DNA from: Thalassia testudinum
Lineage: Eukaryota > Streptophyta > Magnoliopsida > Alismatales > Hydrocharitaceae
Direction: 5' to 3'
DNA: 64,000 bases
Assembly (NCBI GenBank): GCA_037157565.1
Contig: JAZHRO010000073.1
Location: 17,862,501-17,926,500, forward strand
The notes beneath the pieces were generated by a model. It was not told the origin of the DNA. It made no database searches and worked only from the letters and a program-made list of their open reading frames with translations. Positions 35,616 through 49,043 of the stretch are shown one piece after another (within the stretch, counting starts at the first letter, position 1; each line of letters begins with the position of its first letter). The translations under genes and the position numbers were made by a program.

Positions 35616-35680
35616 AGACGCAGCTGCGTCTGGTTTCCAGCGCACGATGTGGCGCTGGAATAGCGCCACATCGTGTGCTG
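35616..35680. repeat. Two adjacent palindromes in LTR G
   Basis: 35616-35631 is a perfect 16-bp palindrome (AGACGCAGCTGCGTCT). 35638-35680 is a hairpin with 19-bp arms beginning CAGCGCACGATG, a 5-nt loop and one mismatch. Both are GC-rich in AT-rich surroundings. Confidence 0.8.
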
Positions 35681-36178
35681 CAAACTAAACGCAGCTATAT
35701 AAATATAATTTATGTTATATGTTAACTAGTCGTCATGGCGCCGGGCGCCCAAAACACCACCTGTTCTATCTGATCCGATAACCCGATTTGTGCTGAACTC
35801 TGATATGTGATGATACTGAATGTGTGATGCATGTGTGGGGCTGGGAGCCCGAGCATGCGAGTATGAAGGCGTTGGGCTGAGGCCCTGCGCTGATACGAAA
35901 ACGTAATTAAGGCACCTAATCTGAGATTAGGGAGCGCTTAGTAGAGGTCTGGTCCCACCCGAAGGGTGCTGTGTATCCCTCGAAAAGCGCGCCCGCTAAT
36001 TAAACACATTTTGCACTAAGGACTCTCCACCGCAGCCTCTGAAATACCACACAGAACGAAATTGAAAGGACAGACGACTTAAAAGAAGGAACACACGAAC
36101 AGTACATACACCAGTAGAATAAGTAATATACATACGAATAAGTAAACCCACATAATTACTAACAGAATAAAACGACAC

Positions 36179-36254
36179 TATAAATGTCGCTAAAGACCTC
36201 AGTTTGCTTCTTTAGGTTGTATATAGTGTTTTCTGAGATTTAGCGACGTTTATA
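36179..36254. repeat. Inverted repeat with TCGCTAAA core in LTR G
   Basis: The arms TATAAATGTCGCTAAA (36179-36194) and TTTAGCGACGTTTATA (36239-36254) pair at 15 of 16 positions. It could be the remains of a small inverted-repeat transposon. No target duplication was established. Confidence 0.5.
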
Positions 36255-36757
36255 TCTGTCACTAAAACTGATATATATGTCACTATAAATAAATGACTAG
36301 TAAGTTAAGTTTTTACACTATGGTATCCTAATGTAGTATGAACTAACATATTAGTGTTAATAGTATAACTTGTAAATACATAGTTTAGAGTATAATAATA
36401 GATTGTTTGATGCTTGTTCATAGTTAGTATTTTTTGCAAGCACTTCTTAGCAACTAGGTAAATAAAACATTCATTCATTCTTTAAATGTAGAGTTTATTT
36501 TTGAATAAGAAGACAATTTTGGAGATAATCAAAGAGTGACCGAATTAAATTCAATAAATTGCCTCCCAGAGAACGACCTGGAACAAAACCAGTAAAAATT
36601 AGATAAATAAGCAAATGATAATAATGGTTGTAATGACTGGTACTCACCCATACTCACCACTATACGACATCCTTAATGTTATATTATACACCCTATACTA
36701 CAACGACATGATCAACAATTATTACCAACAAACATTTACAATTTACGACCAACAGTA

Positions 36758-39483
36758 TGATGATAACATCATCATCAGCCATATCTAGCTTTACTTAGTC
36801 ATAATCAATTGGTTAATGCTCCTACATAATGGCTAGAAGACCGTAATTCATTGCATATCCTTTCTGAGAGAAATGCATTAAAATAGGGGTAAAACTGCAG
36901 TTTAAACAGAAAATCCTAAATACAAAGCAATCATGGGGTTTCCAAGGGGTTAATTAAAGGTTAAATGGTCATAAATGTCTAATAAGTGGGTTCATATAGA
37001 CAAAAATGGGCTTTCATGTGTTTCAAGAATTAAATGACATTTGAAACCCTAAAAGTAGACCCACTTAAATAAATAAGGTTCCAGTTAGGATAAAATTCAC
37101 CTAATCCTTTTAAAAATCATAGAAAAATATTCCCTAAGGTTTGGTACCTTTTATTTGGCCATTGGAACCCAATTTGACCAAAAATAGAGTCACAGACATA
37201 TAGTTGCCCTAATTTGGATTTCTACGTAATTTACCCAGTCAAACTTGGTCAAAACCTAAATCTTACTTCACCATTAGATTTCTTGGGTCCAAATTAGGTT
37301 TGTACCAAAATTTGGGCCCACTTAGAGATCATCTTGACCTAGTTTGCATTTTGGTCTAGTCTGATTCTTTCTATCTCACTTAAATCCCTAGCTTTCAAAA
37401 TCCTTTGAAAATACCCCCCTAACTTCATCATCTTCTTCACAAATAGGTCCCCACCTCCTTCAGACTCCTAAATCCTACTCCAGTAACCTTTGATTGGAGA
37501 GTTCTCCCTGATTGATTGACGAATCTCTCTCAAAATAGAAAGGGGGATTTCTGAGGAAGTTGCCTTCCATTTGAGCCATGTACGAGGCTCTTAATCCTAC
37601 TCCAAAGCTCATGCAAACCTTTTGAAGGTTTGGGTCTCCTATAACTGTGGAGCTTACAAGCTTTCAAGCTTGGTTCCCAAGCTTGGAAGGACCTCCTATG
37701 GCCTATAAAAGACCCCTGAGGTATGCCTTACCTCCTTAGCTTGGTTTAGAGGATGAACACCCCCTCTTCCCTTCTCCCCGACCTCCACCTCCACCAACTC
37801 CGGCGAGCCCCTCTGTCTACCTTCCTCGTCCACTCTCACAGACCATAGCGAGCAGATTCCTTCTTCCCACGATCTTCCACGTCTCGCAGTACCGGTGAGT
37901 GCCCTTCCAGACCTCATTCTTCCTTGTCATCCCCCACCGGAGGCTTCTCTTCCACGGCATTGGCTAGCCAAAGCTGGTGTCATTCCTACCCATTTCATCG
38001 ACTTAGAGTAGTTAGATTAGTTTCTTTAGAATCTTAGGTTAGTTTCCCTTATTCGAAAACCAAAAACAACCCTCGACACACATGCACACCGTCATCTTCC
38101 TCTACTCCAACCACATCTCTGGTGAGGCATTTCCATCACCTCACACCTCCAACTGCCTCACCACTTACTCCACAACCTCTACCACATCCACCTGCACAAA
38201 ACCCCCATATTTATTTCACTGTCCATGCACTCACGACCACCACCAGACAGCCCACCTTCTTGCCTTCGTTCCCGACTCCGTCCGGCCACCATACACCCTC
38301 ACACACCACGAGATGACCGTCAATGCACTCCACTCCCTACAACGAAGCTCCTAAAGTAATTTAACATGGCCGAGAAGCCATTCTTTGGTATTTCAGGTAT
38401 ACACCAACCTCCGCTGCCATGCCATTATCGCCGACGACATTCTTCATTTTCTAAGCCACACTAGCTCCAGATGTAACCTCCAAGAGACGCGGAATAGCCC
38501 CAGGACCCTTCCCATGTCCTTGATTAGGTGCACCAACCTCAGCAGCCACGCAATTGGAGAAGCTTCACCATAGCAGACACACATGAAGGAAGTGGGACGT
38601 TTAGTCCCACATCGGGCATGGATAAGCAACAGATAGTGCTTAAATTGATTTTGTCACAGCGGCTGTTTGCCTCATAACAATAGGGGTGAGGTCTCCATAC
38701 ACCTCACTTAACTCGACTCGCCTAAGCTCTCTCACTCCTCAGCTGTGACCCCATAACAATAGCCCTGGAGCCGGTTATGTGTTCTGTATACTCGATTATC
38801 TAGCTGTCTAAGAGAAGAGGAGAGAAGAAAGGAAAGAAAGAGAGAGCAGGGGAGGGGTGGGTTTTGCTCTTCAGAAAGAAAGCCTGACCCTTAGTCACTG
38901 AGAGCTAAAGGTAAAAGAAGGAGAAGACTTAAAAGAAAAGAAGAAGGAGTCGTGCCCTTCTGAAGCTGAAGAGGAAAGGCAGAGGTTAAAGAGGAAGGCT
39001 TGTGGAGAAAGAAAAGAGAAGAAGAAGAGAGCAACAGAAGCAAAGAAGAAGATCAGAAGGCTCTCTAAGTATTGTAGCAGGCGACAGTTAAGTCGTCTGA
39101 TTCTCAGATCAGACGTCTGAGTACAGTTCATTTATTTGACATTATTGAGTAATTGATATACAGGTGCTTAGACTAATAATTGGTGATCTAAATCACCATT
39201 ATTTTGTCTAGATATCTTTTCATCCTCTTAAAATCTTGAAATACTTATGTTATTCATTGCACATCTAATGTGACAGATTAGCATTAATTAAATATCATTA
39301 TTGTGCTTATTTTTGTGCTCATTTATATTTTATTAAAGATTAGTGCGTGAATTCCTATTTAATCCCTATGTTCGACCTCAGACATCATTTCTTGATTCTG
39401 AGTTATAAATTTTATTTGTTGATAAGCAATTTTGACTATACTGCAACGCAACGATTTTAAAACATCAATTTCGCCTGTCAACA
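36758..39483 (+). repeat. 3' LTR of family-A copy A2
   Basis: It starts TGATGATAACATC with a terminal hairpin (36758-36774), has TATAAAAG at 37704-37711, and ends GTCAACA at 39483. Its last 335 bp are the closest relative in the window of the A1 5' LTR fragment. The first bases overlap the right GTATG duplication of LTR G. Confidence 0.85.
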
Positions 39484-40586
39484 CACTCCCTAATTACTCT
39501 AGGCCTCTACGTGCCTGGAGTGAGCTTAGGGAGGGGTCATTCTTATCACTCTAGGTTTAGTTCTTAGGTGTTAGTTCTTCACCAACTTTTAAGTGCGATT
39601 GCCTTGTTATTCAAAACCAAAAAAATCTCATATTCAAAAATAAAAAAGAAAGTTGATTTCTATTTCCAAGCAAGAGACTCGATTTTGCAAACATATTGTC
39701 TCCTTGGATGACCCTAGATACTTCCCTATCTAGGTCTTATAAATTAAAAAGCGAGAATAGTTTTATGCATTACGACTCATAAAATCCTAATTTTACAAAC
39801 CACGCAAAAACCTACATCACTAACATCCTATCTAGTGGTTGTAATAAATTTAATGAATCATACTAATGCTAATAGGCCTACTGGGAGGAGATAAACATGG
39901 GGGAATGAACCTATACACCTCCACCAGTGCTGGAAGAGATAGAGGGGATTAGAGGAGTATAGGCAATGAAAATCAAATGTAAGTGTTGGAAATTGTTCTT
40001 TGGAAGTTGCTTTGTTAATGTGTTTAGAGTGATTGAAATAGTTAAGCTCAAGGTTGATGTCGCTGGAGACGTCGGAGCTCGGGTGGCTACCAGGTGATGA
40101 TTGCCATAGTACCAAACTTGATGAAATAGTACAAAATCAGACTCAAAAGCTTCTTAAGACCATCAAGAATCTCAAGAACATGTTAATTTGATGAAAGAAT
40201 GCTTGAGAGGTCTTGGCAAACTCAGTTTGATCTGAAGAGATACTTTGAGTTAGAAAAAACTATAGAGTGGATGAATCACTCAATTAATTGAGGCAAAACA
40301 CTCCTCTCAGTGAAGTGATGGTAATGAGGTGATTAATTAGATGAAGAAGGCCTATTGGACCTTCGTTGTAGACAGAAGGGGTGCAACCTGAGTGGAAATT
40401 TAGGTGTTTTTGATTTAGTAGCCAATCAAGAGAGAAATAATGTGGAGGTGGATCATAAGATGGTGAGGAATGTGGATTTGTGGTCAATTTGGTGATTAGA
40501 GCTTAGGCGACGTCGAATTTAGCTCACTAGAGTCAGAGAAGGGATGAGAAGCATGGAGCTAATCTAAGCTTAATCGAGCTAATTGA
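39484..40586 (-). repeat. LTR-like family E, part 1 (- strand)
   Basis: On the - strand it carries a stretch around 39690-39740 that resembles 57060-57120 in reverse (CTAGGGTCATCCAAGGAG phrase). It is interrupted at 40591 by LTR A3 and resumes at 49644. Family membership is uncertain. Confidence 0.45.
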
Positions 40587-43318
40587 CTACCTGATTACAG
40601 CATCATCATCAGCCATAACTAGCTTTAATTAGTTAGAATTAATTAACAATTTCTCCTACATAACCATTAGAGAGTTGTAATTCATTGCATATCCATTCTA
40701 AGAAGAATGCACTAAAACAGGGTTAATTCTGTAGTTTTAACAGAAGATCATAAATGTAGAGTAACCACAGGTTTTCCCAGGGGTTAACCGTAGGTCAAAT
40801 GAGCATTAATGACTATTAAGAGGGTCCATGCAGACAGAAATGAATTTTCGTGCACTTCGAGAGTCAAACAACACCCAAAATCCTAATTTCAGACCTACTT
40901 AAATAACAGAGGTTATGGTTACGATAAAATTCATCTAAACCTTCTAAAATTTATATAAAAATAGTCAATAAGGTTTTCTATCCTTGGTTTGACTATCTAA
41001 ACCTATTTTGACCTAACATAGAGTCTCAGACAGTAAGTTGCCCTAATTTGGGTTTCTATGCAAATTACCCAACCACACTTGGTCAAAACCAAAATCCAAG
41101 TTCACCATTAGATTACTTGGATCTAAATTAGGTTTATACCAAAATTTGGGCCCAATCAGAGTTCATCTTAATGTAGTTTGCATTTTAGTCCAGTTAAACT
41201 CTATATCTCACACAAGTCCCTAGCTTTTGAAATTCTTGCAAAAAGGTCCCTAGGTTTATCGTCATCTTCACATTCAAGTCCCTTTCTCCATGGCCGTGTG
41301 AACACATCTTGCCACCGACCTTCAATCAAGGAGTTCTCCTTGATTTCACGCCCAATCTCTTCCAAAATTGGATGGGGAACTCTTAAGAAGATCCTCTTCA
41401 ATCTGAGTCGCATCTTGGGCTTTGATTCTTGCCCAAAACCTAATGCAAATGGTTTGAACATGAGGGTTTCCTATTTCACAAAAGTCTCAAGCTTCCAAGC
41501 TTGGTTTCCAAGCTTGGAACGCTCCCTTGAGCCCTATAAAAGCATCCCCTATGCACGACCATTCTCCTTAGCTTGGTTTGGGCCAGAAATCCCCCCTTCT
41601 TCCCCTCTCTCTAGCCTAATTCTCCACAAGCTCTGGTGAGCTCATCTGTCTGCCCTCTTCAATGGCCGCCACAGACTATAGTTGGCCGGTTCTTCCTCCT
41701 TAAGTTCTTTCGCACCTTGCGATACCAGCGGGTGCCCTATCCCTCATCTTCCTCGCCGCTTCTCCCTCATCGGAGTTTCTTCCTTCTCCAGCGCTAGCCA
41801 TACCACACCTGGCGCCATCCTTGTCCTTTTGTCCATTAGCTTAAGTTAATTAGGTTCCCCTCTCCCTCTACTTCCTTTTCATCTCCTTCATCCTTCAATT
41901 CGACCACCGATGCTGCCGTTCGCCCTCCATCTTCCCCATGACTGACTAAGCTCCGGCAAGGCTTCCACACCTCCACAAGCCACCAAACACTTCACAATTG
42001 GTCCTAAAAGCTCCGCCTCACCCTCACAAACAAAACCCTTCAAGAAATTGAAGGGATTGTCCATCCAAACAGTCCACTAAACTCATCTTCCTCCTCTGAC
42101 CATCATCGACTTCATACGCCCTCCACATGCACCTTCACACCACGAAACCATCGCCACTGCACTCCACGTTCACCGGAGATATTTGTTGATTAGCGTGTTT
42201 TGGTGAATAGAAAGTTGGGGTTAGGAGAAACCCGTCGCTGTAGTCGCAAAACACATTATCAAATATAATTTTACCGAAACTCCAAGGGAGTCTCAAGTCG
42301 AACACAGAGAGGTGACATTTACTTTGAAAATTCCATGTTTTGCTTTTTATTTGTTTTTGTCATTTTTATCTTTTCTAATTTTTTTGGGTATTTTTATCAA
42401 GAAAGAGATCAGGTCGATGCAAACTTGTCTAACTAATCTACTTCCAAAAATAATATATATATATATATATATATATAGAAGAACATTCATATATTGCTTG
42501 ATCAAATATTTCTATAACTATGAAAGCAGGAAAAACTACACTAGAAAGCAGTAAAGATAGATATAGGTGAGAGAATCCCCCTCGACGGTCGCTCGGAGGA
42601 TGACTCACTCTGTTGTCACCTGGAGGAAGGTTGTGAGGAGTAGGACGAACAATGATAGACCCGGAGGATGTAGGGCAGGGCAGGACGGCGTCACAACGAG
42701 GATCTACTTCCTGAAGTAGGTGAGAAGACAGTTGAAGGATGCTCCACAAATGGGGATGAGAGATGGGAAAATATTTGATTTCTACTCTAGAGGAGCATCC
42801 CAGGCTTGGGACAAGCTCTCTCTTGAGCCTTAGAGGTGGTGAGGAGAAGAAAGGAAGAGATAAAGAAGAAGGGAGGTGTAGGGGTCTGAGGAGGAAATCC
42901 GTCCAAGGGCTATAGCGACATCAAATGCATCGCTGAAGATCCACCCCCAAATGTCGCTAAAGGTCAGTTGGCGCACATGCTAGTTCCCCGCTGGTGTCTG
43001 CTGGAGGAAGCGTGGCCATCCGATGCTTGATTAATGGCCTAGGCGCACCCATTGATCTCACCTCCAGGGCACTAAAGGCATCACACAAAGACCGTTGGCC
43101 ACCACTGGATTCTGATCGTACCACTGGATGAAGATCGCGCCCGCGCCAGCTTTCTCAAATCTTGTACATCGTGGGATTGCTTAGCGGGAGAAGAGGGCAG
43201 CCATTGGATCTTGGATGGCGCATTGTCACCGCGCCCCTCCAGCTCACCCACACCCTTCAACGAGGCCGCATGATCAAGATTGTGCAATCTTGATTAAAAT
43301 CAGGGTTGTTTGCGAAAT

Positions 43319-43388
43319 AGGGGGCGTGGGGTCTTGAACCCGCGACCTCCCCTCTGTGATAATCTCTTTTACCACCACACTATGCTCT
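43319..43388 (-). other. tRNA-like module in C4 U3
   Basis: On the - strand there is an A-box-like TAGTGTGGTGG and a B-box GGGTTCAAGACCC inside a strong T-arm-like stem (GCGGG...CCCAC). The D-arm and acceptor arm are poor. Confidence 0.5.
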
Positions 43389-43626
43389 TTACTTTGTCCA
43401 AAAAAATGAATTTCTTGCATCGGCTAGGAAGGTGGTGTGGCCTCCTCATGGCTGTTGGATCTTGATCCAACGGACCAAATCGGATAGGCGTGAAAGAAAG
43501 AGAGAGGCAGTGGTGACCCTTGGGCAGCCTAGAAGGTGCCACATGGTGTAATCTGGGCCGTCCATCTTTTTTCGCTTGCAGAGGATGCCACGATGCTCAG
43601 ATCAAGATGATTCCTTCATTACCGGA

Positions 43627-45796
43627 TGTTTGCACCTCAAAACACGCCTATAATAATGCCTTCTTATGCTATTTCCTAGCATTAACATTGCATATTAGGA
43701 TCCTGGAGTCGCATTTGTAAAAACACTTGCATTCATGCATTTAATTGAGAAGAGAAGAGAATAAAACAATGGTTTGCATTTTTACATTTTTCTTCAAGTG
43801 TCTCTTTGCAAAAGTCCCCTCTCCATATTTTATTTCCTCTTTCTTTCTTCTCTTCCCGCGATTCTTCTTTTTCCCGCGGCTGCAATTCTTCCTGCGCCAT
43901 GCTGCAGCATGCCATTCCCTGCCATCGCCTCTCCCTACGGCTGCCACTCCCACGCCATCCCCCCTGCTGCAGCCACGCTCTCCTCCTCTATTTAAAGCCG
44001 CAGCTCTTCCTCGCGAGAGGGGGGACCCAAAAAACATAGGCTGCTGCAGCAACTCAAACCCACAGCCATCTTCTCCACCGCTTTCCCCTCCCATACGTCG
44101 GCCCTCCGTCGAGGAGGCACCCGGCGAGCAGGAGAACCCACTGTGGTGCACACCACCACAGTGGGAGCACCACCGCCCAGCTCTTCGACGAGCTGGTGGG
44201 CGTGGTGCCTTCCCTCTCTTCGTTTTTTCTCGTTAACGCCATTGACGCTGCTCCAAGCTTCGAAGCTTGAAGCCACGGCAGCAGCAGCCACGTAGCAGCC
44301 GCAGCAGCAGCAGCAGGTCCCCCCGCCTCCTCCGTGACCGTCCCCGCAGCCGCTCACTGCCTCCGCGCGCGTCTGCAGGGCGTTCCCCGCTCCGTCTCCA
44401 TTCTGTCATCGCCGCAATTGCACCCCTTAACCGGCCGCCGCGCGCACTGCAGCGGCTAGCTAAGGCCTCGCGCCGACCCCTGCCCTCCTCCGCGACCTTC
44501 CGCGACCACCTGCAGACCTCCTCCACGCTCGCTCCTCCGCGCCATCGCCTGCCCGTCGTCCTCGCGCACGCCTGCAGGAACCCTACGAAGGCGCGCGCCC
44601 ACACCCGCCGTTTCCAGACGTCCGCTGCCTTCTCCAGACGACGCAACTCCAGACGTCCGCCGCCGTGAGCAGACGTCTTAACTCGCGCGTCCGCTCTCTC
44701 TCTCTCGCCCGCTCTCTCTCTCTGCTGATCTCTCCCACCCGCTCCCGCTCTCTCTCACGTATTCGCTCTCTCTCTCTCCGTTCTCTCTCTCTCTCTCTCT
44801 CTCTTACAGCAACACACACACACACACATTCACCGACACACACACCTATACCAACACATACACACACACTCACACACTTATACTTATATACTTATATACA
44901 TAGCTATATACATATATACATATATACCTATATATATATATACTTATATACATATATACATAGCTATATACATATATACATACATATATATATATACATA
45001 TACACCTATATATATATATATACATAAATATCTATATATATCTATATATATATGCTTATACATTTATATACATATAGATATTTTTACTTATATACATATG
45101 TACATATATTTTCACGTTATTTACTATACGTTGTATTGCGAGAATATTTGCACCTGATATTCCCCGATACACGCGTACAAAAAAAGCGTGGACACATTCA
45201 TCATCCATCCTCCATCCACACTCCACGCGACACCTAGTCGTGTTGGTTGTGTCTCTCTAGACGTCGACTGACTCGACATATTGCTACACTCCATCGTCAC
45301 CTCCACCCCCACCCCTTTATATATATACTACATATAAATATATATCTATAGCTACTATATTTACTTTCTGTCTGTTAGCTTCCTTCTTATTAAAAAGATA
45401 AAAAAGTATAAAAGTGAAAAGATAATCTTTGATTTGCAGGTACCTCGTCTTGCAAGTAGCAAGGCGTGTTTTGAAACTCTATTTTGGCTAAAAGTCAAGG
45501 ACACAATTTTAAGGGTGTGCCTCAAGAACAAGGATTACCAGAAAAAAACCTAAATAAGAAAAATACTAAAAACACAATAAACGAACGGAAGAGACGTGTT
45601 TTAAGGAAAACGTAGAAATTCGACTTGAACCCCACTTCCCTGAGTTCGACCCTGGGCTTAAAAGTGACAAGATAAAATCAAGTAATCCAGGTTAAAAATT
45701 TTGTAAAGAGATGGTTAGGTCTGAAATAGGTTAACCACTATACATATTTCAACGATAAAAATATCATATTAACAACCTATTCGGGCCGACCCATCA
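43627..45796 (+). mobile_element. Athila solo LTR, + orientation, target duplication CCGGA
   Basis: It runs TGTTTGCACC...CCATCA with CCGGA at 43622-43626 and 45797-45801. It has a CT tract at 44691-44812, CA repeats to about 44880 and a TA tract to about 45110. Its U5 phrase GAGTTCGACCCTGGG lies near 45650. It shares sequence differences with the copy at 58864, so those two form a subfamily distinct from the full-length element. Confidence 0.88.
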
Positions 45797-46705
45797 CCGG
45801 ACTGTGATCGTCGCTCTGGATCCATTCGTATGGTCGGATTTTTCATCTGAATCCTATAAGGATGTCGTATTTCCTTCTGGCCCTTGATCTTCCTCAGACC
45901 GCATAAGGTGATGCAGGATTCTGATTAGGATGATCTCGGAGGCATTGGACTCTGGTCGTCCTCCTGATCAGATCTGTATGGTTGGATCATCAATCTGAGG
46001 CTCCAAAATAAATCCCCTTCCCTCATGGTCATAAAAAGGACGCAATTAATCTAAAATATACATAACTATTCTAAATGTAAAATGATGCATGCTATGTCTA
46101 AGCCTAAGAACATGCATAAATAAGCATTTTATCCTCAATAATTGCATCTACATCACTTGTGAACTTGTTTTATTGGGGCTTCAAGCCCATATTGTGATTT
46201 GCAAGACCTCGCCGTGCTTCACTATCACCGCCACATTGTTTGACCACGACTGCTTGCCTTCGGCTGCATTCACCTTTGAGTCCACCTCCAAGCCTCGTAG
46301 AACTCTTCTAGATGGCCTTCTAGGCCCTCAATTGGAGGTCTCGCCTGCGACTTCATCCGCAGTTGGAAGCATCTTCTCCTGTTGGCGCAAGCGAAGAAGC
46401 CCGTGGCATTAGTGTCACATCGTAAAGAGAAGAATGCCTATGCATGGATATATTGATTTTGTGAAGTTAGCTTCTCACCCAGTCACTGAGGGGTCAGGTC
46501 CCTTACACCCCTTCACCTGATAACTTGCCTAAGACTTACTCCTCGGTCATCACTCACGTCGGTGACCTTGGACACTGTACATGACCCGAATACTCGTGAT
46601 CGGATTCGACTATGCTCTGGGTTTGAGAGAAGAGAAGAAAGATGAGGGAATTTGTGAGAGAGCGAGGGAGGGTTTTGCTCTCTGAAGCATAACCCTGTGC
46701 GACCT

Positions 46706-49043
46706 TGATTGCACAGCAATCATAGGTCTTAATTGACCTAAATTTGGCTAGAACTTAGCATAAGTTAGGGTAATTCACGCATGCATAAGCATTATCTGCA
46801 TCTTTACTGCTTTCCTTTAGCTATGCATAAAATAATGTTATAATGTGCTGATTAGATGCATTATGTCAATTACAGGTAATAAGCTAGATCTGGAGCTGGA
46901 TCTGAAGCTGGATCTGAGCTGGATCAGGAATAATGGGTGTTGTAGCAGAGCTAGAGCAAAAGACTTAGATTAGATATAGTGAATAATAATGTAAGGGAGT
47001 TAAGGTATTGTATTCTATTAAGTGGGAATAAAGCAGTAAAATATGAAGAGCTTAGGTCCATCCTAGCCCTAGGATAGCCTAGAGACTTCCCCAAGCTTTA
47101 GCCACCTTTAGATTAGGTCACCGCACCCTAGGAAACCTCAAAACCCTAATTCCAACCTTTATCTGGACATCCAGATGAATTATAGGACATCCAGAACCCT
47201 TAGCCAACTCCCGCACACCTTAAACCCACTTTTGCAGTGTTATTGGACGTCCAGACACTTTGTCTGACTTCCAATTTCTGCAGAATACCCAAGATAGAAC
47301 CTTGAATTCTTCCTGACTCTGATTGGACGTCCAGATAACAAGTCTAGACTTCTGACTTTTGAGTATAAGACGCCTGATTCCATTTTTGGACATCTGGAAC
47401 TATTCTCCAGTTCCTGTTTTGAGATTCAAGTCTTGATCTTGGATCTCTACCTCCCTAGACCCAATTCCAACCCCATAGGAACCTAAATTAAGGTACCCTA
47501 ACCCTAGTACACCACCTCTAGACCTCCCTAAGGACCTAATTAGGTCCTCACCAAACCCAATTGACTTAGATCATAGTCAATTATCATTACCTAAGTCAAT
47601 TGGACTCATAGGGTCTAATTGAGCTCAAATCTCAACCCACACAAGTCCAATTGGACTCAGTGAGAGTCCAATTGACCTAAGCCTAACCTAATTGAGTTAT
47701 TCACTCTCAATTAGGTTCACACTCATTCAATTAAACTTAGGTTAAGCTTAACTGCAATTCCCTCTTAGCAATTAGGGTTTGCAACCCTAATTTGAGGCCT
47801 ACACCTACCCAAACCCCTTAGGACCTAACCTAGACCACTTAGCCACCTAGGGCACGGCCACACACTCACACACACAAACATTCACGCACACACACTCGTC
47901 TAGAGTTCTCTAGAACTCTCTTCAAGTGGCGCCACTCTTGGTTGCCAAATTTAGCAACCAAGAGTCATTCAATTCTTAGATCCACTTTTTATGGATCTAA
48001 GAACTACCACCTCTCTCCATAGCCAGCCACTCATGGGACTCTCTCTAGAGAGTTCCACACTCCTATAGAGAGTCTCCCTTAGGTCTATAAAAGACCTAAA
48101 GGGTGGCAATTTGCACCCATCCACTCTTGGCTTAATCCCATTCTTGGCATTCATTCCACTTAGGCTAGCCACATTCATCTCCACTCCACCTCCACGAGGA
48201 GCACCACCATGGAAGCCACCATCTCCATGCCAGGATGCTGGATCATCTCCTCAACCTCTCTCCAAGGGCTGGACTAAGCACCATTGACCGCCCCTCCTTC
48301 TCTCAGCCACTCAAAGGCCATCAGAGCCCACCTTCGAATGCCCTTCCTTTCTGCTAGATTAGTAACTTAGCTCTTTGTAGTTTTACTGCTTTCATTTACT
48401 GCTTAGTAGTGTAGCTCTTATTCTCTTTCAATCATGCATGCAAAATCCCCCCATAGATTCCTATATGCAAGCATTTTCTGTTAGCTAGTTTTATGTTTTT
48501 CAAGCTTTCCTCTACAAGCTTTCCTCTACATTCCATGTTGCAAACATCCTCTGAATGAATGAATAAAAGATATAGTTTTATACATATCTCTATGTTTGAA
48601 ATCACCACGAGCTTATTGGTTGCCATCTGATTTGTGTGATTCAAGTTGCCTGTTTTTCACTTATATATATTTTGCAACAAGCATGTCGGTTCCAAAAAAT
48701 ATAGAAGATCTAACTATAAATGCATTTTCCGTAAACAGCCACCATGTAACTAGAATTGTGCGCACCCAAACTCACACTTTCACCTTTGTTATCTATTTAA
48801 CACACGCGCACGTAATCAGAATTCATAATAGAAGTGGCAAAACTTTAATATGAAGATTGAAAATCGGCGTGCGATTTTAAATAAAGTAAAGATCGATCTC
48901 AGATTTCAACAAATGCCTCCCAGAGACAAACGACTGGGACTCAAAGTCTCGTTATCTTTTTATAAATATTTTTTTGTTTGATCGTATTGCGCACTATACT
49001 ACAATGCTTTTCCTATCAAAACCCGCTCTATGAATCGTAAACA
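46706..49043 (+). mobile_element. Solo LTR, family D, inside A3
   Basis: It starts TGATTGC-ACA-GCAATCA, a hairpin with 7-bp arms, and ends GTAAACA. The flanks are GACCT (46701-46705) and GACTT (49044-49048), one mismatch. A TATA box is at 48086-48093 and a U5-type phrase GCCTCCCAGAGACAAACGACTGGG near 48912. U3 carries repeated GGACRTCCAGA boxes at 47170-47400. Confidence 0.75.
48086..48093 (+). promoter_or_regulatory. TATA box of D solo LTR
   Basis: TATAAAAGACC lies in the expected middle-to-late LTR position. Confidence 0.6.

Larger units (their letters stand above)
32538..36754 (+). mobile_element. 4.2-kb solo LTR, family G, with target duplication GTATG
   Basis: It starts TGATGAGTGGCTACTCATCA, a hairpin with 8-bp arms, and ends GACCAACA. 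GTATG flanks it at 32533-32537 and 36755-36759, and family-A sequence reads continuously when it is removed. TATTTAAG near 33323 may be the promoter, and the U5-type phrase GCCTCCCAGAGAACGACC is near 36562. No second LTR start or internal coding sequence is visible, so a solo LTR is preferred. It landed within four bases of the A2 3' LTR start. Confidence 0.8.
15741..39483 (+). mobile_element. Family-A element copy A2, 5'-truncated, with two nested insertions
   Basis: Sequence homologous to A1 from about 1314 onward begins at about 15741, so the 5' LTR, primer-binding site and about 1 kb of leader are gone. The element is interrupted at 18838 by the Athila element and at 32537 by the G solo LTR, and closes with its 3' LTR at 36758-39483. 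Removing the inserts restores the A1 order exactly at both junctions. Confidence 0.8.
42187..46155 (-). mobile_element. Family-C solo LTR C4, itself split by an Athila solo LTR
   Basis: The flanking pentamers are TTTGT (42182-42186) and CTTGT (46156-46160), one mismatch. The sense start is TGATGTAGATG at 46155 and the U5 phrase AAGTCGAACACAGAG is near 42296. It has a tRNA-like module and a GTTGGATC hairpin. Without the insert it is about 1.8 kb. Confidence 0.75.
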
